Positions 1-8,851 are shown, counted from the stretch's first letter. The stretch is DNA of 64,000 nt from Pedobacter planticolens (GCF_014172375.1 NZ_WNXD01000001.1:1674001-1738000), one strand, 5' to 3'. Notes: a model not told the origin generated them from the sequence alone. Numbers and translations are program-made.

Positions 1-2
1 GT

Positions 3-95
3 GTATCTAGAAGTGTTAGAGTTGCTTCTGGTGGTCCAACCGCTAACAAAATAGTCATCAATAATCCGATAGAGTTGCCTGAGAAAGAGAAATAG
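3..95 (+). CDS. GLPGLI family protein, C-terminal fragment
   Basis: Only the last 30 codons lie in the window; the reading frame enters open from the left edge and stops at 93-95. The tail ends in NPIELPEKEK, which resembles the end of GLPGLI-family secreted proteins. That family is regularly encoded just upstream of CarboxypepD_reg outer-membrane barrels, as here: the barrel gene starts 30 bp downstream. The other two forward frames meet stops early. The family call rests on a short tail plus context, so it is moderate. The function of GLPGLI proteins is unknown. Confidence 0.55.
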   Translation, partial: VSRSVRVASGGPTANKIVINNPIELPEKEK

Positions 96-125
96 TCATT
101 AGTTCATAAGTTAAAAAACACACAA

Positions 126-2789
126 ATGAAAAAGTACTATTTAATTACTTTGCTCTGCTTTTTAGTGGGCATTTCATCCGCCTATGCGCAAAAGCAACTA
201 AAAGGGAAAGTAAAGGATGCAAAAGGCACACCCATCGAATCAGCAAGCATCAATTTAAAAGATGCAACAGGTAATATTTTAAGTTTTACGAGAACGAATG
301 AAAAAGGCGAGTATATTTTATCTTTTTCTGAAGAGAATAAAGATTTGACAATTGAGGCCACCACCATAGGCTATACAAAAAAAGTGGTCGAGATTACAGA
401 ACTCAGTAAAAGTTATGATTTAACATTACAAGAAAGTGCGACTAACCTTAAAACTGTAGTGGTTAAAAACAAACCAACGCTCACCGTAAATGGCGATACG
501 TTAAACTACAAAACATCAGATTTTGCCGATAAACAAGATAGAAGTATTGGCGATGTGCTTAGAAAAATGCCAGGTATTACGGTAGAAGAAAGCGGTAAAG
601 TGAGCTATAATGGAAAACCTATTTCGGCTTTATACATTGATGGCGATAATGTTTTAGATGACAAATATTCAATTGGAACTAAGAGTATTCCTCATGGAGC
701 AGTAGATAAAGTTCAGGTGATAGAAAAAGATCAGCCTATTAAAATGTTGCGCAAAAATAACACGAGCGAAGATGTAGCTTTAAATTTAGTGATTAAAGAT
801 GAGGCGAAAATTAAAGTATTGGGAGATGTAAGAGCTGGTGCAGGAACTCCGAATAGATTTGATGCAAACGCCAATGCGATGATGTTTAAAAAGAAAGCAA
901 AATTCATCAATAACATAAAAGGAAATAATATTGGCATTGATCCAGGATTGGATTTAACCTCTTTTAACTTTGAAGATTATCTTAAAAGATTAGATAATGA
1001 TAAACCAAGTGGTTTTTTATCTGCTGGAGCTGCTGGTGTACCTACCCTGCCTCAAAAACGAACACTATTTAATAAAGCAGGTTTAGCTAATTTAAATAAC
1101 CTGTATAAATTTAATGAGGATTTTCAGATAAGAGCCAATGTATCTTATTTGTATGATCAGAGAGATCAACAGTACAGCAAATTTTCTGAAACATATTTAT
1201 CTGGTCAGACGATTACCTATAATGAGCTTCAAGAAAATGCAATTAATCCACAAAAATTACAGACTAAGTTTAATGTGCTCGCAAATGCTGACAACTATTA
1301 TTTCAATGATAATTTAATAGTTAATTATGGTACAACTAAAACAAATTCTGGTGTTGTAACTAATGGCATTGGCGCAAATCAATCCTTAAAGCAAGAAACT
1401 TTTGACATTTCTAATGAATTGAACTATAGGAAAAAGCTTAAATCTGAAAATACATTTAACTTTTATTCCTATATCAGTAAATCAACACAACCAGAAGTTC
1501 TAAACATTAACCCTGGTTTAAATGAAGACATTTTAAATAATGGAAATCCTTATGCAGGATTAAATCAGTATGTTAAACTACCTACTTTGTACGCCAATAA
1601 TTACACCTCATTTGCATTTGTAAGCAGTAAATTTACTCAAACGTATAAATTAGGATTCAATGTTCAGCAACAGCAATTAAATTCAGAGTTGTATCGTGTT
1701 CAAAATGATCAGACCACAGAATTAGTTTCATCGCAAATGACCAATGATTTAGATTGGCTTAAAACCAAATTATATACCGATGCGAATTATGAATATAACT
1801 CAGGGAAATTTAAAACAAGTCTAAGTTTGCCTATTAGTTATAACATGATTAATTATGAAGATAAAGCGAAAGGCTTGGATAAAAATTTAAACAAGTTTTT
1901 TGTAAATCCATCTTTAAACGTAAAATATCAAACCGGAATAGAGAATTATATTACTGCCAATTATTCTTTTAGTAACGATTTAGGTGGAATTGATGATGTG
2001 TATCGCGGTACCATTTTAAAAAATTACAGGTCGCTTTTCGCAAATGACGCACCTATTTCAGAGCGAAAATCGCAATCTGTTGGCGCAGGTTTTAGCTTCA
2101 GAAAAGCTATGCAGATGTTTTTCTTTAATTTAAATGCTAGTTATTCAACATCAACGGTAAATACAATTTCTTCTTATACCATTAGCAATAATATACAGCA
2201 ACGTATTGTTTTGCCTTATGCTAATGATGTTAGTAGTTTATCATTTGGCGCAAATGCCAGCAAATACCTTTTCAATATTAGAAGTACAATTAACGCTGGT
2301 GTTGGTTTTAGCCAAAGTACATTTGAACAATTGCAAAACAATGAATTGCTCCCGTTCACATCACAAAACACAAATTATAAGGCTGGTATTGATTCTAAAA
2401 TAAATAATTTCCTCAATTGGTCTTACAATGCAACTTATTCTGTAAGTACCAATAAAACTTCGAAAGTAGATGCAATTAAAAACAATAATCAACAATTGAG
2501 ACAACAATCTTCGATTACTGCAACAGCTTTTAAAAGTGTATTTATGACTTTATCTGCTGAACATATTTTTACACATCAGTCTACACAACCAGACTTAAAA
2601 TACTTATTTGCAGATTTTAACATGAGGTATAAATTCCAAAAGTTAAAAACAGATTTAGAATTTGGCATTACCAATTTGGCTAACATTAAGAAGTTTGAGG
2701 CCAATTACCTTTCTGCAAACTCTTTCTCATCAGGCACTTATTATATTCCTGGAAGGGTTGCAATGATGAAAGCGACATTTAGTTTCTAA
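126..2789 (+). CDS. TonB-receptor-like outer-membrane beta-barrel protein with CarboxypepD_reg domain
   Basis: An 887-aa outer-membrane protein. Residues 1-21 are a signal peptide (cleavage after AYA, before Gln22). Residues about 23-105 form a carboxypeptidase-regulatory-like beta-sandwich. Residues about 110-230 are plug-like (GDVLRKMPGITV, then ALYIDGDNVL). The rest is Asn/Tyr/Ser-rich barrel sequence ending in a terminal Phe, as expected for BAM-assembled barrels. The plug is the type found in barrels paired with GLPGLI proteins, not a SusC type, and no SusD gene is present. It probably forms an operon with the upstream GLPGLI gene. The 36540-39365 protein is a distant paralogue with the same plug layout. 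Substrate unknown; uptake or export cannot be decided from sequence. Confidence 0.85.
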   Translation: MKKYYLITLLCFLVGISSAYAQKQLKGKVKDAKGTPIESASINLKDATGNILSFTRTNEKGEYILSFSEENKDLTIEATTIGYTKKVVEITELSKSYDLTLQESATNLKTVVVKNKPTLTVNGDTLNYKTSDFADKQDRSIGDVLRKMPGITVEESGKVSYNGKPISALYIDGDNVLDDKYSIGTKSIPHGAVDKVQVIEKDQPIKMLRKNNTSEDVALNLVIKDEAKIKVLGDVRAGAGTPNRFDANANAMMFKKKAKFINNIKGNNIGIDPGLDLTSFNFEDYLKRLDNDKPSGFLSAGAAGVPTLPQKRTLFNKAGLANLNNLYKFNEDFQIRANVSYLYDQRDQQYSKFSETYLSGQTITYNELQENAINPQKLQTKFNVLANADNYYFNDNLIVNYGTTKTNSGVVTNGIGANQSLKQETFDISNELNYRKKLKSENTFNFYSYISKSTQPEVLNINPGLNEDILNNGNPYAGLNQYVKLPTLYANNYTSFAFVSSKFTQTYKLGFNVQQQQLNSELYRVQNDQTTELVSSQMTNDLDWLKTKLYTDANYEYNSGKFKTSLSLPISYNMINYEDKAKGLDKNLNKFFVNPSLNVKYQTGIENYITANYSFSNDLGGIDDVYRGTILKNYRSLFANDAPISERKSQSVGAGFSFRKAMQMFFFNLNASYSTSTVNTISSYTISNNIQQRIVLPYANDVSSLSFGANASKYLFNIRSTINAGVGFSQSTFEQLQNNELLPFTSQNTNYKAGIDSKINNFLNWSYNATYSVSTNKTSKVDAIKNNNQQLRQQSSITATAFKSVFMTLSAEHIFTHQSTQPDLKYLFADFNMRYKFQKLKTDLEFGITNLANIKKFEANYLSANSFSSGTYYIPGRVAMMKATFSF

Positions 2790-2844
2790 AAAATTAGCCT
2801 GGATGGGCGAAATAGTTAATAGTTAATAAATCACACAAACAATG

Positions 2845-2880
2845 AAAGCCCAGATACTGTAAAGTTGATGGGCTTTTTTA
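2845..2880 (+). terminator. Intrinsic terminator after the outer-membrane barrel gene
   Basis: Arms AAAGCCCA (2845-2852) and TGGGCTTT (2869-2876) pair perfectly over a 16-nt loop and run into a T stretch on the + strand. It lies 55 bp after the stop of the barrel gene and just before the convergent M56 gene, so it may act for both. Confidence 0.65.
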
Positions 2881-2904
2881 TGATGATTAAGGGCTTTTAA
2901 AAGA

Positions 2905-4404
2905 TTACTTTATTACGCTGCTTCTACCTACAACAGTAACTTCAGCCATTTTATCTTCCTGCTTTTTTATAGTTACATTTTTAATCTGGTTTGGATCGAT
3001 TTTACTTAAATCCTTTTCATCAATCCTTTTACCATCTAAAACAAACATTAATCTAACATTTGACCTAATCGTATCTCCTTTTTGTCCATCTCTACCCCTA
3101 AAAAAGGTTTTTTGCATATCTCCAGCTGGATTATTTCTAGGAATACCATAACCCATTACCGTAACTGTCTCTGAATTTGACGGATTAGCTTCAACATTAT
3201 TTAGAACAACTTTATGTCCTTGAACAGTTCCTTTAAGTCTTATTTTAATATCATCAAACGAAGCAGGAATACCCTCTTTCAAAGCAACTCCTTCAACCAC
3301 CTTTCTAATATCAATTTCTGGTCTAGCGCTTGTAGAATCTGTATCGATAAAAATGGTTTTCACAATGAAAAGATTAGTTTTCTTAATCGTGTCAATAGCT
3401 ATATTTAACGGCTTCCTTTTCGTTATTTTCTTTTTATCTACACTTTTCTGAGCAACTACTTTTAATTCAGGTTTTGCTTTCTCAATTAGATTAGCATTTA
3501 TTAAAACTCTTTCAAGAGGCATTAAATGCTGTTTAACTTCTTTCTTCGAGATTGTAAATGCTAGTGTTGTAATTAAAAGCACAGGTAAAATAAACGCATA
3601 TATCGCCAATTTTTTGGGCGATGAACGTTTGGCATTCATCATTTTAATTCTCTTTTTTAAATCAGATAAATTAAAGTTATTAACCAAAGCTACACTCGGT
3701 TGCAAGCTCCCAACTCCTAATAAACTATACTGATATGTTTTTTTATCAATTCCTTTTTTTACAATTCTTGCATCAGTAATAAATTCGATGTTCTCTTTAA
3801 TGGCTTTTTTCATCAACCAAACACCAGGATTAAACCAATAAAAAACCACGCTGATTTCTGCTAAAATGATATCCAACGTGTGCCATTCTTTCACATGGAT
3901 TTGCTCATGTTCCAAAATGGTATCTAATTCATCTTTCGAATGTATTTCTGGATTTACATACACAGTTTGCCAAAAAGAAAATGGACTAACTTCTCCATTC
4001 AAAATTCTAACTGGAAGATTTTTAACCGAACCTGGTTTTGATTTTTGATGTACACGATAAAGTGAAACAAATTGAGCAATTAACCGCAAAGCCATAAACA
4101 CAACGCCAACATAAAATAGAAGGAGTATAACTTTCCAATAATCTATAATTACATTATTCTGGATTAATGCATTCATATCCACCTTAGGTACTAAAGCAGC
4201 CATATTTGGATTAATCTGTTCTTGTCTATTGAAAAAATCAGTAAGATTTATAAATGGATATACTGTTGAAAAGACTATCCCTAAAACCAAAAAAATACGA
4301 TTTATGGTATAAAACGTAAGTCGGCGTAAAACAAGATAATAAGCTGCAGCAAAAAGCAAGAGCACCAAATTAATTTTCAATAAAATCAACAATAACTGCG
4401 GCAT
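2905..4404 (-). CDS. BlaR1/MecR1-type M56 membrane metallopeptidase with plug-like C-terminus
   Basis: A 499-aa integral membrane sensor-protease. Hydrophobic segments lie near residues 5-25, 34-54, 88-110 and 266-286. The zinc motif HEQIH is at 166-170, in the cytoplasmic loop expected for M56 enzymes. Family knowledge: such proteins sense an envelope signal and trigger cleavage of a BlaI-type repressor. The repressor gene lies 6 bp upstream on the same strand. The C-terminal part (about 300-499) is not a penicillin-binding sensor domain. It contains VTVMGYG at 414-420, like a Bacteroidota TonB box, followed by a plug-like stretch (FVLDGKRIDEKDL, then EVTVVG). The signal is unknown; beta-lactam sensing is not supported. 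Confidence 0.85.
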   Translation of the reverse strand: MPQLLLILLKINLVLLLFAAAYYLVLRRLTFYTINRIFLVLGIVFSTVYPFINLTDFFNRQEQINPNMAALVPKVDMNALIQNNVIIDYWKVILLLFYVGVVFMALRLIAQFVSLYRVHQKSKPGSVKNLPVRILNGEVSPFSFWQTVYVNPEIHSKDELDTILEHEQIHVKEWHTLDIILAEISVVFYWFNPGVWLMKKAIKENIEFITDARIVKKGIDKKTYQYSLLGVGSLQPSVALVNNFNLSDLKKRIKMMNAKRSSPKKLAIYAFILPVLLITTLAFTISKKEVKQHLMPLERVLINANLIEKAKPELKVVAQKSVDKKKITKRKPLNIAIDTIKKTNLFIVKTIFIDTDSTSARPEIDIRKVVEGVALKEGIPASFDDIKIRLKGTVQGHKVVLNNVEANPSNSETVTVMGYGIPRNNPAGDMQKTFFRGRDGQKGDTIRSNVRLMFVLDGKRIDEKDLSKIDPNQIKNVTIKKQEDKMAEVTVVGRSSVIK

Positions 4405-4410
4405 AGCAAT

Positions 4411-4773
4411 CTATTTATCTGGGTTTTCTATCAAATTGATAATTTCTTTCAGTTCTTCTGCACTAATCTTTTTATCCTTAGCAAAAAACGCAACAAGTTC
4501 TTTATATGAACTCTGGAAATAGCTATCTACAAAACCAGTCATAAAACGCTTTTTATAATCGGTTTCTTTAACTTTTGCGCTATAACGATAAGCATTTGCA
4601 AATTTTTCGCTTTTCAAAAAACCTTTGCGCTCTAAATTTTTAATAGTTGATGCTAATGTAGTATACGGAGGTTTTGGATCTGATAAAGCATCCATAAAGT
4701 CTTTTATAAATCCTTTTCCAACTTGCCAAACTGCAAGCATTGCCTCTTCCTCTTGTAATGTTAACTTATCCAT
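4411..4773 (-). CDS. BlaI/MecI/CopY-family transcriptional repressor
   Basis: A 120-aa protein with the penicillinase-repressor winged helix at about residues 5-75 (LTLQEEEAML, TLASTIKNLERKGFL) and a C-terminal dimerisation helix region. It is first in an operon with the M56 sensor 6 bp downstream, the standard repressor-antirepressor layout. A palindromic operator (4775-4793) touches the start codon, so the operon is very likely autoregulated. No beta-lactamase or efflux gene adjoins it, so other target genes are probably elsewhere in the genome. Confidence 0.92.
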   Translation of the reverse strand: MDKLTLQEEEAMLAVWQVGKGFIKDFMDALSDPKPPYTTLASTIKNLERKGFLKSEKFANAYRYSAKVKETDYKKRFMTGFVDSYFQSSYKELVAFFAKDKKISAEELKEIINLIENPDK

Positions 4774-4774
4774 A

Positions 4775-4793
4775 TTTACGATTATATCGTAAA
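4775..4793. promoter_or_regulatory. BlaI-type operator palindrome
   Basis: TTTACGAT and ATCGTAAA are perfect 8-bp arms around a 3-bp centre, one base upstream of the blaI-like start codon. A further half site TTACGA follows at 4795-4800. Dyads with TACGA/TCGTA halves fit the spacing of BlaI/MecI operators. Binding here would block the start region of the operon. Operator identity is inferred from position and symmetry. Confidence 0.75.
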
Positions 4794-4945
4794 CTTACGA
4801 AATAAATATTCATTATTTCTACATAAAGCTGTTAAAAATCATGAAGGGCTATTAACCTTTTAAATGAACTTTTAATCCATTCTCTATTCAATAATGAATG
4901 ATTAGCTTTAAACACTATGATTATAGGGTATAAACTATATAATTG

Positions 4946-4989
4946 TCCCTGTAAGCACCCTGTTAACACCCTGTTATTACCTTGTTTAA
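4946..4989. repeat. 11-bp tandem repeat, four units
   Basis: Units TCCCTGTAAGC, ACCCTGTTAAC, ACCCTGTTATT and ACCTTGTTTAA follow each other with an exact 11-bp period. On the other strand the core reads TTACAGGGA or TAACAGGGT, matching the units of the array at 21468-21511. The array sits in the 320-bp gene-free stretch 4774-5094, in which only this array and the BlaI operator were recognised. Confidence 0.7.
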
Positions 4990-5094
4990 ATATTATTAAA
5001 TATCAACAAAAACTGAACAAAATATCATAAAATACTGCCAACATTTAGATTGGATATTATTTCATATAAACTGTTCGGATTTGCTTTAAGAATT

Positions 5095-5604
5095 TTATTT
5101 TGAATAGCGATCTTCAACCTCATCAATGGTTTGTTTGATCATTTTTTGAAGTTGATCAGCACGATCTGCAACAGCTATGTTTTCATCATAGTCTGTCATG
5201 AAAATTATTTTTTTAGTTCTCTTTTCGTAGTTAAAAACGATTTCGTAACGCAATACTTTTTTGCTTTTTAAATCTTCGTTTTTATTTGCAATCACATCTG
5301 GTAAACTCCAAATATCCAATTCATTTGCTTTACTATGAATAAAAATTACATTATTGGCATGTAGTTTAACTGATCTTTTAATCAGTTTATCCATATTATC
5401 TAAATACTGATATTGGCTTGTTGCAGAATTATAACTGTTTGCTAAAGTATCTCCTACTCCCCATTTATAAGTTATGGATATAAAACTTGATGCTGGGTAT
5501 GGGCCTTGTTTTAAATTAATTAGATAATAACCCCCAACACCAGCAATAACAATAACAGCTATTGTAGTTATTAGAGATAAATTCTTTCTAAAGTTAAATG
5601 CCAT
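5095..5604 (-). CDS. Conserved membrane-anchored protein, paralogue of the next upstream gene
   Basis: A 169-aa protein with one N-terminal hydrophobic helix (about residues 10-30), probably anchoring a soluble domain outside the cytoplasm. It is a clear paralogue of 5670-6176: both share YKWGVG, a block LANSYNSAT (LDNSYNSAT in the paralogue), a YxYLxxxD(K/S)L region, a WxLPD motif and a QKxIxQxIxxxE tail. I do not recognise the family. The two genes are 65 bp apart on the same strand and look like a tandem duplication; the spacer holds a stem-forming repeat (5611-5663). Confidence 0.75.
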   Translation of the reverse strand: MAFNFRKNLSLITTIAVIVIAGVGGYYLINLKQGPYPASSFISITYKWGVGDTLANSYNSATSQYQYLDNMDKLIKRSVKLHANNVIFIHSKANELDIWSLPDVIANKNEDLKSKKVLRYEIVFNYEKRTKKIIFMTDYDENIAVADRADQLQKMIKQTIDEVEDRYSK

Positions 5605-5610
5605 GTTAAA

Positions 5611-5663
5611 ACATTAAGGAATTAAGAAAAATTAAGACTTAACTAGCTTAACTTCTTAATGGT
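5611..5663. repeat. Intergenic stutter hairpin of the ATTAAGGAATTAAG class
   Basis: ACATTAAGGAATTAAG (5611-5626) is imperfectly complementary to CTTAACTTCTTAATGG (5647-5662), with a further TTAAG word in the loop. The same word builds the hairpin at 10118-10175. It lies between two co-directional genes. Confidence 0.6.
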
Positions 5664-5669
5664 AAAAAA

Positions 5670-6176
5670 TTATTTTTTCTGTCTTTCTTCAGCATCAGTA
5701 ATGCTTTGCTCAATGATTTTTTGCATTTGCACAGCAGCATTTTTCATTCGTACATTACCTTCAAAATCTGATAGATAGGTAACTTCTTTAGACTTCGTCT
5801 GATAATTGAATTTCATGAAATAACGTAGTGCTTTAGAGTTTTTCACATCATTTTCATCATTGGCTACAATATCTGGCAAGTTCCAAAAACCTTGTTCATC
5901 AGCATTGCTATCTAAATATTTTTTATCTCTAGCGTTAAGCTCAATATGTTTAACAATTAACGAATCTTTATCGTTTAAATATTTGTATTCGCCTGTGGCA
6001 GAATTATAAGAGTTATCTAACTTGTTACCAACTCCCCATTTATATTCTACCGATACAAACTCTTTAGCCTTAAATGGCGCATTGCGGATGATTGGCGCAT
6101 AATACACGATGCAATAAATTAAAAATGGAACTACAACTGTTAAAAATAAAAATATCTTTTTCCCTCTACTCGTCAT
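5670..6176 (-). CDS. Conserved membrane-anchored protein (tandem paralogue)
   Basis: A 168-aa protein with an N-terminal transmembrane helix at about residues 8-28 after a basic stretch, then a soluble domain. It shares with 5095-5604 the motifs VEYKWGVGNKLDNSYNSAT, YLNDKDSL, FWNLPDIVAND and a Gln/Glu-rich C-terminal helix. It starts 21 bp after the stop of the symporter gene on the same strand, so the three may be cotranscribed. No function assigned. Confidence 0.75.
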   Translation of the reverse strand: MTSRGKKIFLFLTVVVPFLIYCIVYYAPIIRNAPFKAKEFVSVEYKWGVGNKLDNSYNSATGEYKYLNDKDSLIVKHIELNARDKKYLDSNADEQGFWNLPDIVANDENDVKNSKALRYFMKFNYQTKSKEVTYLSDFEGNVRMKNAAVQMQKIIEQSITDAEERQKK

Positions 6177-6197
6177 GTCTATAAATATATTTTCGAA

Positions 6198-7583
6198 TTA
6201 ATCTAATGGTCCGGTCAATTCGCCTTCCCACTTACTCACTACTGCGGTTGCAATGCTATTTCCAACAACGTTAGTTGCCGATCTACCCATATCTAACAAA
6301 GGATCGATACCAATTAATAACGCCAAACCTGCTTCTGGAATATTAAATGTGGCAATTGTACCGGCAATTACAACTAATGACGCACGTGGCACACCAGCAA
6401 TACCTTTACTGGTCAACATTAAAATCAACAACATGGTTAACTGCTTATCTAACGGTAAATGTATACCGTAACATTGAGCAATAAATATCGAAGCAAATGT
6501 CATGTACAACATCGAACCATCAAGGTTGAAAGAATATCCCAATGGTAAAACGAAGCTTACAATTTTGTCTTTACAACCAAAACGCTCCAATTGCAACATT
6601 GTTCTTGGGTAAGCAGCCTCACTACTTGCAGTACTAAAAGCTAGCATTACAGGCTCTTTCATCCTATTCATCAGGTTAAATATTCTATTTTTCAAGATGA
6701 GATAACCTATTAAAATAAGTAGTAGCCATAAAATGAGCATTCCGGAATAAAACTCTCCAATAAATAAAGCGTAGGTAGATAAAACACTAATTCCTTGCTT
6801 TGCTACTATGGCGGCCATTGCTCCAAATACGGCAAATGGTGCAAAATTCATTACATAACCTGTAACTTTTAAAATAATATGCGCTACTGAATCAAAGAAT
6901 TCAATTACTACTTTACCTTTTTCGCCTATGGCAGCAGTTGCTACACCAAAGAATAAAGAGAAAATTACAATCTGTAAAATCTCATTCGTCGCCATTGATT
7001 CTGCAAAGCTTTTTGGTACAATATGAGCGATGAAGTCTTTTACAGATAATGCCGTAGCTTTAATTCCTGTATCGGTATGACTACTTGGCAAAGGAAGGTT
7101 CATGGCTTCGCCCGGTTTCCAAAGGTTTACCAAAAGCATTCCTAGCAACAATGACATTAATGAGGCACTTATAAACCATAACATTGTTTTTCCGCCGATG
7201 CGACCAACAGCCTTAATATCACCTACTTTAGCTACGCCTACAACCAAAGTTGTAAATACTAAAGGCGCTACAATCATTTTTATTAAACGAAGAAAAATAT
7301 CACTTAATAACGTAAATGGTTCAAGTTTTTTCTCTCTTACCGTTTCATTTTCCTTGCGAATTTTAACTTGATCTGCTTTTTGGGCTTTCAATACTGCATA
7401 CTGACTTACCGTAGTATCGGTAAGGTTACCCATCTGAATTTCAATCTTTTTTACTTGTGCATCTGCACCAACAATTGCATTATTATTTTCGTTAAAATTA
7501 TTTACATTTAAGTAATAACCTACTGCCACACCCAATATAAGTGCGATAAAAATAAAGAGCGTGAGTTTGTTTTTATTAGACAT
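6198..7583 (-). CDS. Dicarboxylate/amino acid:cation symporter (DAACS family)
   Basis: A 461-aa inner-membrane transporter for acidic amino acids or C4-dicarboxylates coupled to Na+ or H+. The family signatures are present: the serine-rich re-entrant loop FSTASSEAAYP, the SFNLDGSMLYMTFASIFIAQ helix (NLDGS metal/substrate region), and DPLLDMGRSATNVVGN near the C-terminus. Hydrophobic helices span the protein. A polar, Lys/Gln/Glu-rich insertion of about 45 residues (about 40-85) lies between the first and second hydrophobic segments. It is longer than in E. coli GltP. Substrate specificity cannot be read off. Confidence 0.93.
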   Translation of the reverse strand: MSNKNKLTLFIFIALILGVAVGYYLNVNNFNENNNAIVGADAQVKKIEIQMGNLTDTTVSQYAVLKAQKADQVKIRKENETVREKKLEPFTLLSDIFLRLIKMIVAPLVFTTLVVGVAKVGDIKAVGRIGGKTMLWFISASLMSLLLGMLLVNLWKPGEAMNLPLPSSHTDTGIKATALSVKDFIAHIVPKSFAESMATNEILQIVIFSLFFGVATAAIGEKGKVVIEFFDSVAHIILKVTGYVMNFAPFAVFGAMAAIVAKQGISVLSTYALFIGEFYSGMLILWLLLILIGYLILKNRIFNLMNRMKEPVMLAFSTASSEAAYPRTMLQLERFGCKDKIVSFVLPLGYSFNLDGSMLYMTFASIFIAQCYGIHLPLDKQLTMLLILMLTSKGIAGVPRASLVVIAGTIATFNIPEAGLALLIGIDPLLDMGRSATNVVGNSIATAVVSKWEGELTGPLD

Positions 7584-7734
7584 TGGTTAGATTTAGCTAT
7601 TTTTCAAAGCGTAAAACTACAATAATAAAATTATTCTCTAAACAATGTTGATAAAGCATTAGTTATTTTACATATTTGAGCCGTAACAAAACTATAGTCT
7701 AAACATCTAACCATAGATTATCAAAAGCAAATAA

Positions 7735-8232
7735 GTGAGCCAAAAAGACGTATTATTTAAAGAAATTTTCGACAAGAACTCCAAGAAGATTTTTCACTTA
7801 TGCTATGGTTATACAGGCGATAAAGATTCTGCTAACGACCTTTTACAGGAAACTTTTTTAAAGGTTTGGCAAAATCTAGATAAGTTTAGAAACAAATCAT
7901 TAATCTCTACTTGGATTTATCGCATAGCCGTTAACACTTGTTTGACCTATTTGCGATCAGAAAAAAGACAAGCTAAAGATGAACTTACAGAAAATATTAT
8001 AGAGAACAGGGTTGAAGAGTTTTCTGAAAAGAACGAACAAGTCGCTTTGCTTTATAAATCAATTTCAAAATTAGAAGAAAATGATCGTTTAATTATTACC
8101 ATGGTATTGGATGAATTACCATACAATGAAATTGCAGATATTTCTGGTATTAGTGAAGGAAATTTAAGAGTGAAAATTCATCGTATTAAACAAAAATTGA
8201 CCGAATTATACAATCAGCATGCAAGAATTTGA
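7735..8232 (+). CDS. ECF-type RNA polymerase sigma factor
   Basis: A 165-aa sigma-70-family protein with region 2 at about residues 10-80 (HLCYGYTGDKDSANDLLQET, TWIYRIAVN) and region 4 at about 105-160 (LDELPYNEIADISGISEGNL, KIHRIKQKL). There is no region 3, as in ECF sigmas. The start is GTG, with no good upstream ATG in frame. The next gene starts inside its last codons (14-bp overlap) and encodes a membrane protein, the usual place for an anti-sigma factor. Confidence 0.93.
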   Translation: MSQKDVLFKEIFDKNSKKIFHLCYGYTGDKDSANDLLQETFLKVWQNLDKFRNKSLISTWIYRIAVNTCLTYLRSEKRQAKDELTENIIENRVEEFSEKNEQVALLYKSISKLEENDRLIITMVLDELPYNEIADISGISEGNLRVKIHRIKQKLTELYNQHARI

Positions 8233-8818
8233 TCAGATAGAAGCGCTTTGGGCTAAGCATACGGTTGATGTAACTATATCTGCCGATGAAATGTTGAAGC
8301 AGGCTAAAAAAGAAGTAAGTAGTATGCGTACCAAATCGTTATTGAATATAGCGGGTATGATATTTTCTTTTCTAGCGGTTGCTGCATTATGGCTATTTTT
8401 CGATTTCCAATCATGGACAACACATGCAGGAATTAGCATTATTATTATTGCTGTTGCTGTTTACACCGTAATTTTATACAACAATTATCGCATCATTTCT
8501 AAAAGCGATTTCACTGTAAATCCAAATGAATTTATCGCAAAGCTGAAACTATATCAATTAAATCGCTTTAGCCTTTACAACCGTTTATATTGGTTTTATG
8601 CCATTGCACTTTCTTTAGGTATGGTACTTTATTTCTTCGAAATTTTAGGTCACATGGATTTATGGGTGCAAATTTTATTTGTAGTCGTTAGTTTTGGCTG
8701 GATGATTTTCTGTTCTACTTTAGTTCGAAAAGCTGTAATTAAAAAGGATAAGGAAAGAATTGACTTATTAATTGAAAAATTTGAGCGCATAAGCGGACAG
8801 TTTCACGAGCACGAATAA
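8219..8818 (+). CDS. Four-helix membrane protein, possible anti-sigma partner
   Basis: A 199-aa protein with a cytoplasmic-looking N-terminal helix (about 1-40) followed by four hydrophobic segments (about 42-62, 68-90, 122-145 and 148-168) and a charged C-terminal tail. It overlaps the sigma factor gene by 14 bp, implying translational coupling. No zinc-binding anti-sigma motif (HxxxCxxC) is visible, so the anti-sigma role rests on context only. Confidence 0.75.
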   Translation: MQEFDQIEALWAKHTVDVTISADEMLKQAKKEVSSMRTKSLLNIAGMIFSFLAVAALWLFFDFQSWTTHAGISIIIIAVAVYTVILYNNYRIISKSDFTVNPNEFIAKLKLYQLNRFSLYNRLYWFYAIALSLGMVLYFFEILGHMDLWVQILFVVVSFGWMIFCSTLVRKAVIKKDKERIDLLIEKFERISGQFHEHE

Positions 8819-8822
8819 TTTA

Positions 8823-8840
8823 TTGGCACGGCTTTCGTTC
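8823..8840 (+). promoter_or_regulatory. Possible sigma-54-like -24/-12 element
   Basis: TTGGCACG at 8823-8830 matches the -24 box exactly. At -12 the sequence is TCGTTC rather than TTGC, so only the G of the GC pair is kept. It sits 11 bp before the ATG of the HEQGH protein gene. Weak because of the poor -12 box. Confidence 0.3.
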
Positions 8841-8851
8841 TATACAATCAA

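Noticed and set aside
2905..4773. Beta-lactam resistance sensor pair
   Set aside because: The sensor lacks a penicillin-binding domain and no beta-lactamase or PBP gene is nearby.
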